58,725 nucleotides of DNA from an uncultured Clostridia bacterium (lineage in GTDB: Bacteria > Bacillota > Clostridia > Oscillospirales > Feifaniaceae), in contig CALWCA010000005.1 in the NCBI GenBank assembly GCA_944376235.1, forward strand, positions 1 to 58,725, read 5' to 3'. The first letter of the stretch is position 1, and each line of letters begins with the position of its first letter. The notes below the pieces were generated by a model, which was not told the origin of the DNA, ran no database searches, and saw only the letters and a program-made list of their open reading frames with translations. This document shows positions 43,495-51,000 of the stretch, in pieces. The position numbers and the translations under genes were made by a program.

Positions 43495-43869
43495 TCAGTG
43501 GCTTGCGCCCTCCGGCAGGGAGAGTTGGGAAGGAGCCTCGGCCTTGCAGGCGGACGCAGCGTCCGACATCATGGCCCGGGACTTTGCCCGCAGCACACTC
43601 GAGGCAAATCCGCACAAAACGGTGGCACACCAGGAGAAAAAGCAGGCCAGCAGTGCTTCGTCGAGCTCTTCGAGCAGATACCAAATCACCATGGGCAGGC
43701 TGCCCGAGGCAACGGGGCGCAGGCCGACCAAAAGAATGCCCAGCGTGAGCAGTGCGGCGCCCAGGGCAAGCAGAAAGCTCAGCAGTTTCAGGGTCCCGGC
43801 CGCAATGGAGAGATTGGTGGCCTTGTTGTTTTTGGCGTCAATGACGACCAGCTTGTCGTAAAACTTCAT
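43495..43869 (-). CDS. Small membrane protein of unknown function
   Basis: 124 aa. CGGAGG lies 8 nt before the ATG. Two hydrophobic segments at about 25-48 and 60-90, separated by a short loop (RPVASGSLPM), with a soluble Ala/Ser-rich tail. No family recognised. It starts 21 nt after the copper-amine-oxidase-like/PepSY gene and precedes the terminator, so it belongs to the PepSY operon. Confidence 0.7.
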   Translation of the reverse strand: MKFYDKLVVIDAKNNKATNLSIAAGTLKLLSFLLALGAALLTLGILLVGLRPVASGSLPMVIWYLLEELDEALLACFFSWCATVLCGFASSVLRAKSRAMMSDAASACKAEAPSQLSLPEGASH

Positions 43870-43890
43870 AACAGTCCTCCGGATGTGAAA

Positions 43891-45024
43891 TTAGTCCCAA
43901 CGGGAGTCCACGTCGTAGTCCAGCACGGTGCCGGAGTAGGCGGCGACATCCACCTCGTACTCGTAGTCGCCGTGGAAGAATTCGATTTCATACTTGTCGC
44001 CGTCGGAGTCGTAGTCGAGCTTTGCCTTGGTGAAGGTGACTTCGGAGAGCGTCAGGCCGGTCTTCTGGACGGCAATGCTCTTGGCTTTGTCCAGGCCGAT
44101 GAGGGTGCCGCCGTTCTGCCCGTTCTGGGAGGGATTGTAGGATTCGGCGTCGTGGTCAAAGGAGAGGATTTTGCCGGTGTGTGCGTCAATCTCGTAGTCA
44201 TACTCGGTGTAGGTGTCGGCATCGTAGAACTCCACGTCATACTCCCAGTTTCTGTCGTCGTACTCGAGGACGGCACGGATGAAGGTGACGTCGCTGCTCT
44301 TGAGGCCGGCATGCTCGAGCGCAATTTCCTTGGCTTTCTGCTCGCCGATGGTATCGCCGGCGCTGCCGGTGCCCTGCTGCGAGCCGGTGCTGCCGGCGGG
44401 GGTTCCGTCTTCAAAGCTGTCGGCATCGGTGACAAGGCTGCCGTCCTGTGCGGGCTGCGACAGGGTGACGGTGTTGGTCGAGGAATCCCAGGAGACGGTC
44501 TTGCCCATGAGCTTGCCGATGGCGCGCACGGGCAGATAGGTGGTGCCGTCGTACAGCAGGGGGTACACGGTGTCGCCGTTGACATCCTTAAAGGTCTGGG
44601 TTACGCCGTCCACCACAACGGTGAAGTCGGTGCGGATTTGGGCGGAGACGTTGCTGCGCTTTGCATCCTCGTCGGGAGTACCGGAAACGCGGCTGCCGTC
44701 ACGGCTGCCCGACAGGGTGATGGTCAGGCTGGACTGATCCCAGTTGACGATTTTGTCCATGAGCTCGCCGATGGCGCGCACGGGCAGATAGGTGGTGCCG
44801 TTGTAGAGGACGGGATGCACTTCCTCGCCCTGGACATTGTAGAAGGTCTGAGTTTTCCCGTCGACCACGATGTCGTAGTCGGGGCAGATTTTGGCCGTGA
44901 CGTCGATGACGTCGGCGGCGCCTGCGGCGGCGCCGCAAAGGCCGAGAGCGGTCACCGCACACAGCAGCAGGGCTGCGGCACGGCGCTTGAGGCTGGTTTT
45001 GAATTTCGGGGTTTTCATGGTCAA
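43891..45024 (-). CDS. Secreted protein with two copper-amine-oxidase-N-like and two PepSY domains
   Basis: 377 aa. Signal peptide about 1-36. Two copies of the stalk-like domain with TFYNVQGEEVHPVLYNGTTYLPVRAIGELM and TFKDVNGDTVYPLLYDGTTYLPVRAIGKLM (about 40-105 and 125-190), a linker rich in T/S/G, then two PepSY domains (about 220-290 and 300-377) ending VAAYSGTVLDYDVDSRWD. The first domain type is named after copper amine oxidase but is common in clostridial wall proteins without catalysis; PepSY domains may inhibit proteases. Exported. It shares its operon with the PepSY lipoprotein upstream (57-nt gap). Confidence 0.9.
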   Translation of the reverse strand: MTMKTPKFKTSLKRRAAALLLCAVTALGLCGAAAGAADVIDVTAKICPDYDIVVDGKTQTFYNVQGEEVHPVLYNGTTYLPVRAIGELMDKIVNWDQSSLTITLSGSRDGSRVSGTPDEDAKRSNVSAQIRTDFTVVVDGVTQTFKDVNGDTVYPLLYDGTTYLPVRAIGKLMGKTVSWDSSTNTVTLSQPAQDGSLVTDADSFEDGTPAGSTGSQQGTGSAGDTIGEQKAKEIALEHAGLKSSDVTFIRAVLEYDDRNWEYDVEFYDADTYTEYDYEIDAHTGKILSFDHDAESYNPSQNGQNGGTLIGLDKAKSIAVQKTGLTLSEVTFTKAKLDYDSDGDKYEIEFFHGDYEYEVDVAAYSGTVLDYDVDSRWD

Positions 45025-45081
45025 ATCCTCCTGTATGAAATGATTGAAGAATGGAAACGGTTAAAACCGGGGAAAACAGGG

Positions 45082-46017
45082 TCAGTCGTAAATGGAGTCG
45101 GCTTCCCACTCGCGGATGGCGCCGGAATACCCGTCGATGGTAAATTCATACTCCATGCCGCCGTAAAAGATTTTGCCTTCATACTCCAGGCGGCCGTCGT
45201 CGTAATCCGTTTCGAATTCGCGGATGTCGGACAAAGCGGCCCCGGGCACCTGCGCAAGGGCGATTTCCTTGGCCCTCTCCTGCGAAATCGAGCTGCCTTC
45301 GCTGCCCGTGGAGGGCGGCGTGTAATGCTCGGCGTCGTAGTCGTAGCTGAGCACTTCGCCGGTGGAGGCGTCAATTTCGTAGTCAAACTCCCGTGCGTCG
45401 TTGGTGTAAAACTCCACCTCATACACCTGGCGGCCGTGTTCCCGGTCCAGCTCGCACACCACGAAGACAACCTCGTCTAAGGTCAGGTTGGCGTGGGCGA
45501 GAGCCTTTTCCTTGGCCTGCTGTGCGGTGAGCTGCCCTGAGGAGCCCTGCTGTCCGCCCTGGCCGGAGGAGGCGTTGTTTTGATTGGCGGCGGTGCTTTC
45601 CTGCCCGGAAGAGGTACCGTTTTGCCCAGAGGGGGAAGCGGGGTTATAGGTGTCGGCGTCGGTGACAAGGCTTCCCTCCGGCGGCGTGTCGCTTGAAAGG
45701 CCTTCGGCCCCGTTTTGCAGCACATCCACTTCGGTGGGCTGGCGAACCTCGATGACGGTTCCCGTGATGGCGTCAACGTCGCACTCATAGTTCTTTTCTC
45801 CCGAGGAGAACACCACCTGATAATAATCAACCCCGTCGCGGCGCTCAAGCTCGGTCGAGGCAAAAACGACCTCCGTGCCCGACAGGCCGGCGGCTTCCAC
45901 AGCCAGGGTTTGGGCCGCCTGCTCGGTGAGAGCCTCCATGCGGCGTTCCTGCTGGGCACAGCCCCCGAGCAGCAGCATGGAGAGCCCCAGGGCGCAAAGT
46001 CCGGTTGTCAGTTTCAT
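45082..46017 (-). CDS. PepSY-domain lipoprotein
   Basis: 311 aa. Lipobox LLGGC with Cys20. Three PepSY-like domains (about 30-95, 155-225, 240-311), each ending with the pattern YECDVDAITGTV, FDYEIDASTGEVLSYDYD and YEFTIDGYSGAIREWEAD, joined by Q/N/S/G-rich linkers. It is the promoter-proximal gene, preceded by 11-bp-pitch direct repeats and lying next to a two-component system. Confidence 0.92.
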   Translation of the reverse strand: MKLTTGLCALGLSMLLLGGCAQQERRMEALTEQAAQTLAVEAAGLSGTEVVFASTELERRDGVDYYQVVFSSGEKNYECDVDAITGTVIEVRQPTEVDVLQNGAEGLSSDTPPEGSLVTDADTYNPASPSGQNGTSSGQESTAANQNNASSGQGGQQGSSGQLTAQQAKEKALAHANLTLDEVVFVVCELDREHGRQVYEVEFYTNDAREFDYEIDASTGEVLSYDYDAEHYTPPSTGSEGSSISQERAKEIALAQVPGAALSDIREFETDYDDGRLEYEGKIFYGGMEYEFTIDGYSGAIREWEADSIYD

Positions 46018-46049
46018 GTTGGATTCCTCCCTGTCTTTCGTTCAAACAT

Positions 46050-46088
46050 ATCTTACAGGGGCAACCTGAAATCTACATGAAATCCACA
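46050..46088 (-). promoter_or_regulatory. Promoter of the PepSY operon with 11-bp direct repeats
   Basis: Minus strand TAAGAT as -10 (46055-46050). In place of a -35 there are two tandem 11-mers, plus-strand TGAAATCTACA (46067-46077) and TGAAATCCACA (46078-46088), differing at one base. One-turn direct repeats overlapping -35 are the binding mode of OmpR/PhoB-type activators; the regulator gene at 47670-48356 is the obvious candidate. Confidence 0.55.
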
Positions 46089-46214
46089 AAATATTTTATT
46101 ATTTTTTATTATTTATTTTTATACAATAAAAATAACATGCGAGACCCAAAGAAGCGGCTCTGTGAACCTTTTGTATAATAAGAAGAAAAAGGGGAAGAGC
46201 CAGTGGGTGCACCG

Positions 46215-46255
46215 CAAAAAAGAGCGGGCGCCAAAGCTTTTGCTCTGGCGCCCGC
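46215..46255 (-). terminator. Terminator of the two-component operon
   Basis: Stem 46224-46233 with 46246-46255, 12-nt loop, followed on the minus strand by TCTTTTTTGC. It lies just past the kinase stop. Confidence 0.85.
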
Positions 46256-46287
46256 GGGAAAGGATGGACGAAAAATAAAACAGGATT

Positions 46288-47673
46288 TCAGGGGGTTGGG
46301 GCATCCTGTGGCGTCTGGCCGCAGGGGGGCGGCACGGACGGCAGGCGCAGCGTGAAGGTGCTGCCGACGCCCGGCTGGCTTTCAAGCGTCACGGTTCCGC
46401 CGTGCAGCTGCGCAATCTGCCGAACCATCGAGAGGCCAAGGCCCGCGCCGCTCTGGCCGCCGCGCGAGGAGTCGACCTGATAAAACCTCTGCCAGACCTT
46501 TTCACGGTGCTCGGGGGCGATGCCGATGCCGTCGTCGCGCACGCTGAGCAGCGCCATGTCGTCCTGCCTGCCGACGCAGACCCAGACATGGCCGTCGGGC
46601 TTGCCGTATTTGAGGGCGTTGTCCACAAGGTTTTGGACAAGGCGGGAGAGCAGCGCAGCGTCGCCCTGCACGAAAACAGGGTCATCCGCCTGCACAATCA
46701 CCTTTTCGGGGCTGTAGCCCTGCTCGAGGCAGACGCTGCGCGCCAGGTCGCTCAGGCTGAGCTGCTGCAGATGGGCCAGCTCGGTGCCCTGCTCCAGACG
46801 GGTCATGCTGAGAAGCTGGGAGATCAGGGAGGCCATCTTGTCGGCCTGCCGGTGAATCATGAGGATGGTTTCAAAGCGTTCCTGCGGCGTTTCGTCGTAT
46901 TTTTCGGCATATTCGCAGGCGCCCTTGATGATGGAGACGGGGGTGCGTAGCTCGTGGGAGGCGTCTGCAGTAAACTGCCGCTCGGCCTCAAAGGAGGCCT
47001 CCAGACGCTCGAACATGCCGTTGAAGGCGCCGGCAAGGCGGGAAAATTCGTCCTTGCCTTCGGGAAGCGCAATGCGGCCCGACAGGTCGCGGGCCTCGTT
47101 GATGGCGGCGGCTGTTTGGGTAATGCTCTCCAAGGGGGAGAAGCTGCGCTTGACAATCAGCCAACCGCCCAGTGCAGTAAGACAGAGAAAGGCAGGAAGT
47201 GCGATAACGGCAATGCGCAGCAGGTTTTGGGTAATTTCCCTATGGGCAGGGGCCTCCATCAGGCCGCGAATCCAAATTCCACTTCCCCAGCCCTGAGCAA
47301 GCCACAAATCCGAGACCAGATAGGAAGAAAAACCGGTGTCGACGATACGGGTCAGGCCGTTTTGGAAGGGCTCGTCTACCGTAAATGAAACGGGGAGCTG
47401 GCCTGCAAGCAGCGACTTGTTTTGACTGTAAATCAGAGTGGACACGCCGCTTCGGTAAAAGCTAAACTCGTCGGAAAGCTGAAGCCGGCCGTCTTGCTGC
47501 AGGCTCACATAGGAGAGATTGCTGCGCACGGTATCTATCAGCGTATCCATGGAGGTGCGATAGGCAACGGAGCTGCTGATGGTCAGCGTGAAGACAAGCA
47601 AAAGGCAAAAGAGCGCCGCCATGAGCAGCGTGATCCAGGCCGTCAGCTTGATCTTGACCGAAACCCCCTTCAT
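46288..47673 (-). CDS. Sensor histidine kinase
   Basis: 461 aa. Membrane helices at about 10-34 and 152-174 flanking a ~115-residue extracytoplasmic sensor, HAMP linker to about 228, HisKA with His240 (FTADASHELRTP), N-box NLVDNALKYGKP, G1 DDGIGIAPEH, G2 GAGLGLSMV. Close to the CssS/BaeS class of envelope-stress kinases by layout, though this is not proof. The start overlaps the regulator stop (ATGA). Confidence 0.95.
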   Translation of the reverse strand: MKGVSVKIKLTAWITLLMAALFCLLLVFTLTISSSVAYRTSMDTLIDTVRSNLSYVSLQQDGRLQLSDEFSFYRSGVSTLIYSQNKSLLAGQLPVSFTVDEPFQNGLTRIVDTGFSSYLVSDLWLAQGWGSGIWIRGLMEAPAHREITQNLLRIAVIALPAFLCLTALGGWLIVKRSFSPLESITQTAAAINEARDLSGRIALPEGKDEFSRLAGAFNGMFERLEASFEAERQFTADASHELRTPVSIIKGACEYAEKYDETPQERFETILMIHRQADKMASLISQLLSMTRLEQGTELAHLQQLSLSDLARSVCLEQGYSPEKVIVQADDPVFVQGDAALLSRLVQNLVDNALKYGKPDGHVWVCVGRQDDMALLSVRDDGIGIAPEHREKVWQRFYQVDSSRGGQSGAGLGLSMVRQIAQLHGGTVTLESQPGVGSTFTLRLPSVPPPCGQTPQDAPTP

Positions 47674-48356
47674 GACGGCACCTCCTGCTGCTCGCGCAGC
47701 ACCCAGCCCACGCCACGGATGGTGTGCAGCAGCTTGACGTTGTGGCCCGCGTCGAGCTTTTTGCGCAGCCGGCTGATGTAGACGTCCATGTTGTTGGAGC
47801 TGCCGGAATATTCATAATTCCAGATTTGGTTTTCAAGCTGCTCGCGTGTAAGCACGATGCCCTGGTGGCGCATCATGTATTCGAGAATGGCAAACTCCTT
47901 GGGCAGCAGGGAGATTTGCTGCCCTGCGCGCGTCACGATGTGGGTGGCGGGGTCGAGCGTCAAATCTGCGAGGGTAAAAAGGCTGTGGGCGTTACCCGCT
48001 TTGCTGCGGGTCATGGCCCGGATGCGCGCGAGGAGCTCGTCAAAGTCAAAGGGCTTGACCAGATAGTCGTTTGCCCCAAGGTCGAGGCCCTTAACGCGGT
48101 CGGCAACGGTGTCGCGCGCGGTGAGAAACAGCACGGGAGTGTCCACGCCACGGTTTCTCAACTGCTGGATGACCTCGTAGCCGTCCATGCCGGGCATCAT
48201 GACGTCGAGCAAAATGGCGTCATACTCCGAGCCGAGCAGCGCGTCAAGCGCCTGCCCGCCGTTAAAGCAGCTGTCTACGCTATAGCCATTTTTCTTGAGC
48301 GTTTTTGTAATTAGTAAGTTCATATCTGCAGAATCTTCCACAACCAGAATTTTCAA
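47670..48356 (-). CDS. OmpR-family response regulator
   Basis: 228 aa from TTG 48356 (MKILVVEDSAD), with AAGGGGTGA upstream; an extra 26 codons can be read before it but lack receiver homology. Phosphoacceptor Asp51 (ILLDVMMPGMDG), Lys in LVKPFDFDE, C-terminal winged helix ending YISRLRKKLDAG...IRGVGWVLRE. Probably autoregulated: a near-repeat ATGGTATA / ATGGTATA with 12-nt pitch lies over the promoter (about 48395-48416, -10 TATAAT on the minus strand). Confidence 0.93.
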   Translation of the reverse strand: MKILVVEDSADMNLLITKTLKKNGYSVDSCFNGGQALDALLGSEYDAILLDVMMPGMDGYEVIQQLRNRGVDTPVLFLTARDTVADRVKGLDLGANDYLVKPFDFDELLARIRAMTRSKAGNAHSLFTLADLTLDPATHIVTRAGQQISLLPKEFAILEYMMRHQGIVLTREQLENQIWNYEYSGSSNNMDVYISRLRKKLDAGHNVKLLHTIRGVGWVLREQQEVPS

Positions 48357-48439
48357 AAAATCACCCCTTGAGGCCTTATCAATTTCAACTATTATTATAC
48401 CATTTAATATACCATGCCCCTGTTTGCCCCGCAACGGGC

Positions 48440-48474
48440 AAAAAGAAAAAGCGGCCGGGGAAAGAGCCGGCCGC
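48440..48474 (-). terminator. Terminator of the glycosyltransferase operon
   Basis: Perfect 8-bp GC stem (48451-48458 with 48467-48474), then TTTTTCTTTTTG on the minus strand. It is 128 nt past the glycosyltransferase stop. Confidence 0.8.
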
Positions 48475-48601
48475 GAGGGACGTTAAGAAGCGGAAATCAG
48501 GGGGAAAAGGATCTGCCGGGTAGAGTCCAGCGCCCCTTTGGTGCACGCCAAAAGGGCCTTGGGCACGGGTGCATCCCTGACGGAAGTGACAATGCTTTTA
48601 G

Positions 48602-49702
48602 TCATTGCTCCATGGAGAGCGTTTCCTCGGGCTTTTCCACGGCGTAGGAAATCAGAGAGGGAACGCGGCGGAGCTGCTCCGACATGGCCTGCATATTGTA
48701 TTTCATTTCGGCAAGCTGCACGTCGTTTTCAAGCAGGTCGAGGATGTCCTGTGCGGGATCCCTGCCGTCGTCCCAGTGCACAACACCGATGTGCATGGCT
48801 TCAATCCAGGCTGCATTGCCGGCCTCCTGAATCAGAAAGGGTTTGTTGACATAGAGCGGCGTTTGGCTGTGAATGGCCTCAAACATGGTGATGCCGCCCG
48901 GCTTTGTGATGAGAAGGTCGGCCTTTGACATGTAGCAGGCGACCTGATTTGTGAATCCAACGACATGGATTTGCGGAAAATGCCGGTTGATTTTGTTGTA
49001 AAGAGCCTTATTGCGTCCGGCGATCAATGTGAGCTCCAGATTTGGAGTGTCGATGAGGCGGCGCAGCAATTTGTCCGAAGAGGGGAGCAGTCCAAGACCG
49101 CCTCCCATGAACAGAATATGTTTTGGAGCGCCGGCCTTTCGGGAGAGAGCTCTTTCGGGGAGCGAGAGGAAGGATTGGCGCACCGGGATGCCGCGCACGG
49201 TGATACGCTGCTCCGGGACCCCCCGTCGGACAAGGGCCTCCTTGGTGGCTGTGGCCGGGACAAAATAGCGGTCGATGCCGTTTTCAATCCAGGAACCGTG
49301 CAGCGTCACGTCGGTCAAAAGAGTGAAGAGCAAGAAGGAACGTCCCGTGGCGCGCCGGCAGGCAGCCAGATAGTGGGAGCAGCCGGGCAGAACCACAATG
49401 ATAACGTCTGGCTCCCTGCTTTTGAGGAACCGGTCGATCAACCTGGTCAGCAGGCCTTCGAACATGCGGATTTGTTTTTTGTCGGCAAGACGGCTGAGAT
49501 GATTGAAAAGCCCGGGCAGCCGGCTGACGAGAAAATTAAAGCAATGATAGACAATCCCCCGAAAGGCTGGGAAAAGCGCCTCCACGGCATCGACCACTTC
49601 CACGTCGGGACAGGGGGTTTCCAGCAGCAGCTCTTCCCGAAGGGCCTCGGCTGCGGAATAGTGGCCCATGCCGAATCGTCCGGTGACAATCATGATTTTC
49701 AT
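48602..49702 (-). CDS. MGDG-synthase-like (GT28) glycosyltransferase
   Basis: 366 aa. N-terminal domain begins GRFGMGHYSAAEAL, the diacylglycerol-glycosyltransferase counterpart of the MurG GxGGH loop; the C-terminal GT28 domain has ILFMGGGLGLLP and SKADLLITKPGGITMFEAIHSQTPLYVNKP, which bind the UDP-sugar. The family (plant MGDG synthase, bacterial UgtP) adds hexose to diacylglycerol to make glycolipids and lipoteichoic acid anchors; membrane-associated. The ATG overlaps the stop of the phospholipase-like gene. Confidence 0.9.
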   Translation of the reverse strand: MKIMIVTGRFGMGHYSAAEALREELLLETPCPDVEVVDAVEALFPAFRGIVYHCFNFLVSRLPGLFNHLSRLADKKQIRMFEGLLTRLIDRFLKSREPDVIIVVLPGCSHYLAACRRATGRSFLLFTLLTDVTLHGSWIENGIDRYFVPATATKEALVRRGVPEQRITVRGIPVRQSFLSLPERALSRKAGAPKHILFMGGGLGLLPSSDKLLRRLIDTPNLELTLIAGRNKALYNKINRHFPQIHVVGFTNQVACYMSKADLLITKPGGITMFEAIHSQTPLYVNKPFLIQEAGNAAWIEAMHIGVVHWDDGRDPAQDILDLLENDVQLAEMKYNMQAMSEQLRRVPSLISYAVEKPEETLSMEQ

Positions 49703-50289
49703 GCAGGTTCCTCCAATAGAGTTTGAACGGGACTGTGCGGGGAGAACAGGGAAAAGGCAAAAAGGCTCATGACAGCAATGAAACGGGTGTCAGAGTCGGG
49801 CCCGGGCGGCTGCCTGAGATAGCGATCGTGGGAGTTGAGAAAAACGGATACAAAATTCTGCAAAGATACGGGGATGGGAATGGACAAGGGGAAAGCCCCA
49901 TCGGAAAACGTACAGGGGAGGCGGCTCTTAAGCCGCTTTTCATAGCGGTTGTGTGCAGCAATGCCGCCGGAAAATCCGTCGTTATGGGTATGGGTGAAGG
50001 CATCGGCCACATAGTGGAGTAAAACGCCAAGACGAAATGCGTCCAAGGAGGAGCGCATGCCGCGCGGGCAAAGCCGCTTTGCAAGGCGGATGATCACGGG
50101 CAGTGTGCGGGAGTAATTGTGGCCGCAGGCAAGTCCGTGGGAAAGCGTGCCGCGCAGATAGGTGAGCAAATTCAAATCGGGCTCAACGCAGCCGAGCAAA
50201 AAGGCGCAGCGATGGCGCAAGGGAAGCTGCGGCTGCCGCCGCAGCAGCAATTGTCCCAGATGGAAATGGCTTTCGGTTCTCAGGTGCAC
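49699..50289 (-). CDS. Zinc-dependent phospholipase C-like protein
   Basis: About 196 aa; the start is uncertain: GTG 50289 is used, with CTG two codons later and a TTG further upstream as alternatives near GAGAGGGG. Conserved metal-type residues of the zinc PLC / S1-P1 fold: TESHFHLGQLLL, GCVEPDLN, HGLACGHNY, and LGVLLHYVADAFTHTHND with its His-x3-Asp-x3-His pattern. No signal peptide is visible, unlike secreted clostridial PLCs, so it may act inside the cell. It overlaps the glycosyltransferase by the ATGA junction, pointing to a lipid-related job. Confidence 0.8.
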   Translation of the reverse strand: MHLRTESHFHLGQLLLRRQPQLPLRHRCAFLLGCVEPDLNLLTYLRGTLSHGLACGHNYSRTLPVIIRLAKRLCPRGMRSSLDAFRLGVLLHYVADAFTHTHNDGFSGGIAAHNRYEKRLKSRLPCTFSDGAFPLSIPIPVSLQNFVSVFLNSHDRYLRQPPGPDSDTRFIAVMSLFAFSLFSPHSPVQTLLEEPA

Positions 50290-51000
50290 CGCCCCTCTCG
50301 CAGTTGCATTTGACAAACTTGTGCTGCTTCCAGTATGAGCAAAAAGCACAAAAAAATCAGGAGATTGTCAAAAAATTCAAACGGGTGAGGGAAAAAGTGA
50401 AAAAGTGAGGGGGTAAGCGGTGCTTCAGGGGCGGTGCACGCAGGAACCATGGGCGCGGAAAACGCCACGTCCTGCTTCAGGCACGGGTTACAGGGAAAAG
50501 GACTTAAACCCCAAAGGGCTCATGTGTCAGTCCATGCCTTGTCGGATTGCCCTCAAAATGGCAATCTTTTTCTTTGGACGCCGCGATGCAGATTTTGTTT
50601 CCCTTTTAAGGCATGCACTGTCGGCCAAAGGACGTAATGAGTTTGCAGCCTGGGGAAAAACAGGGGCACGGTTTGGCAAGTTAGGCCCTGTGAAAGGGAA
50701 ACGGCTGCGCTCACACTCATCAAAGAATGTCGGCTGCTGATGGCAGAGAGAAGATGGGGAAAGCCCAGTCAGAGCGCCCGTAATACAAGGCCTTTGAAAG
50801 AAGGGAAAAAAGGGCGGACGACAGGATAGGTCATTTCAGCCACACAACCGGCGCCGCCGCTAGGGCAGGGGAAATCTCCTTTCCTGGCGGCGGAAGATTT
50901 TGGACGGAAAGGATGTGCGGGTGGGGGAGAACGCTTGTCCATCTCAGGGGCAGGGCGTGTCCCATGCCATTTGTATTTTTGGAGTCAAAAGAGAGGCCGG
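50290..51000. other. Gene-free stretch between the PLC-like gene and recD2
   Basis: About 700 nt with several short frames up to roughly 100 codons, none with a ribosome site or recognisable motif. A GC-rich stem near 50850-50895 (CGCCGCC / GGCGGCG) follows recD2 on the minus strand but lacks a T-tract. Confidence 0.4.

Noticed and set aside
50420-50740. Possible small protein gene of about 106 aa
   Set aside because: No ribosome site, no hydrophobic or conserved pattern, composition unlike neighbouring genes.
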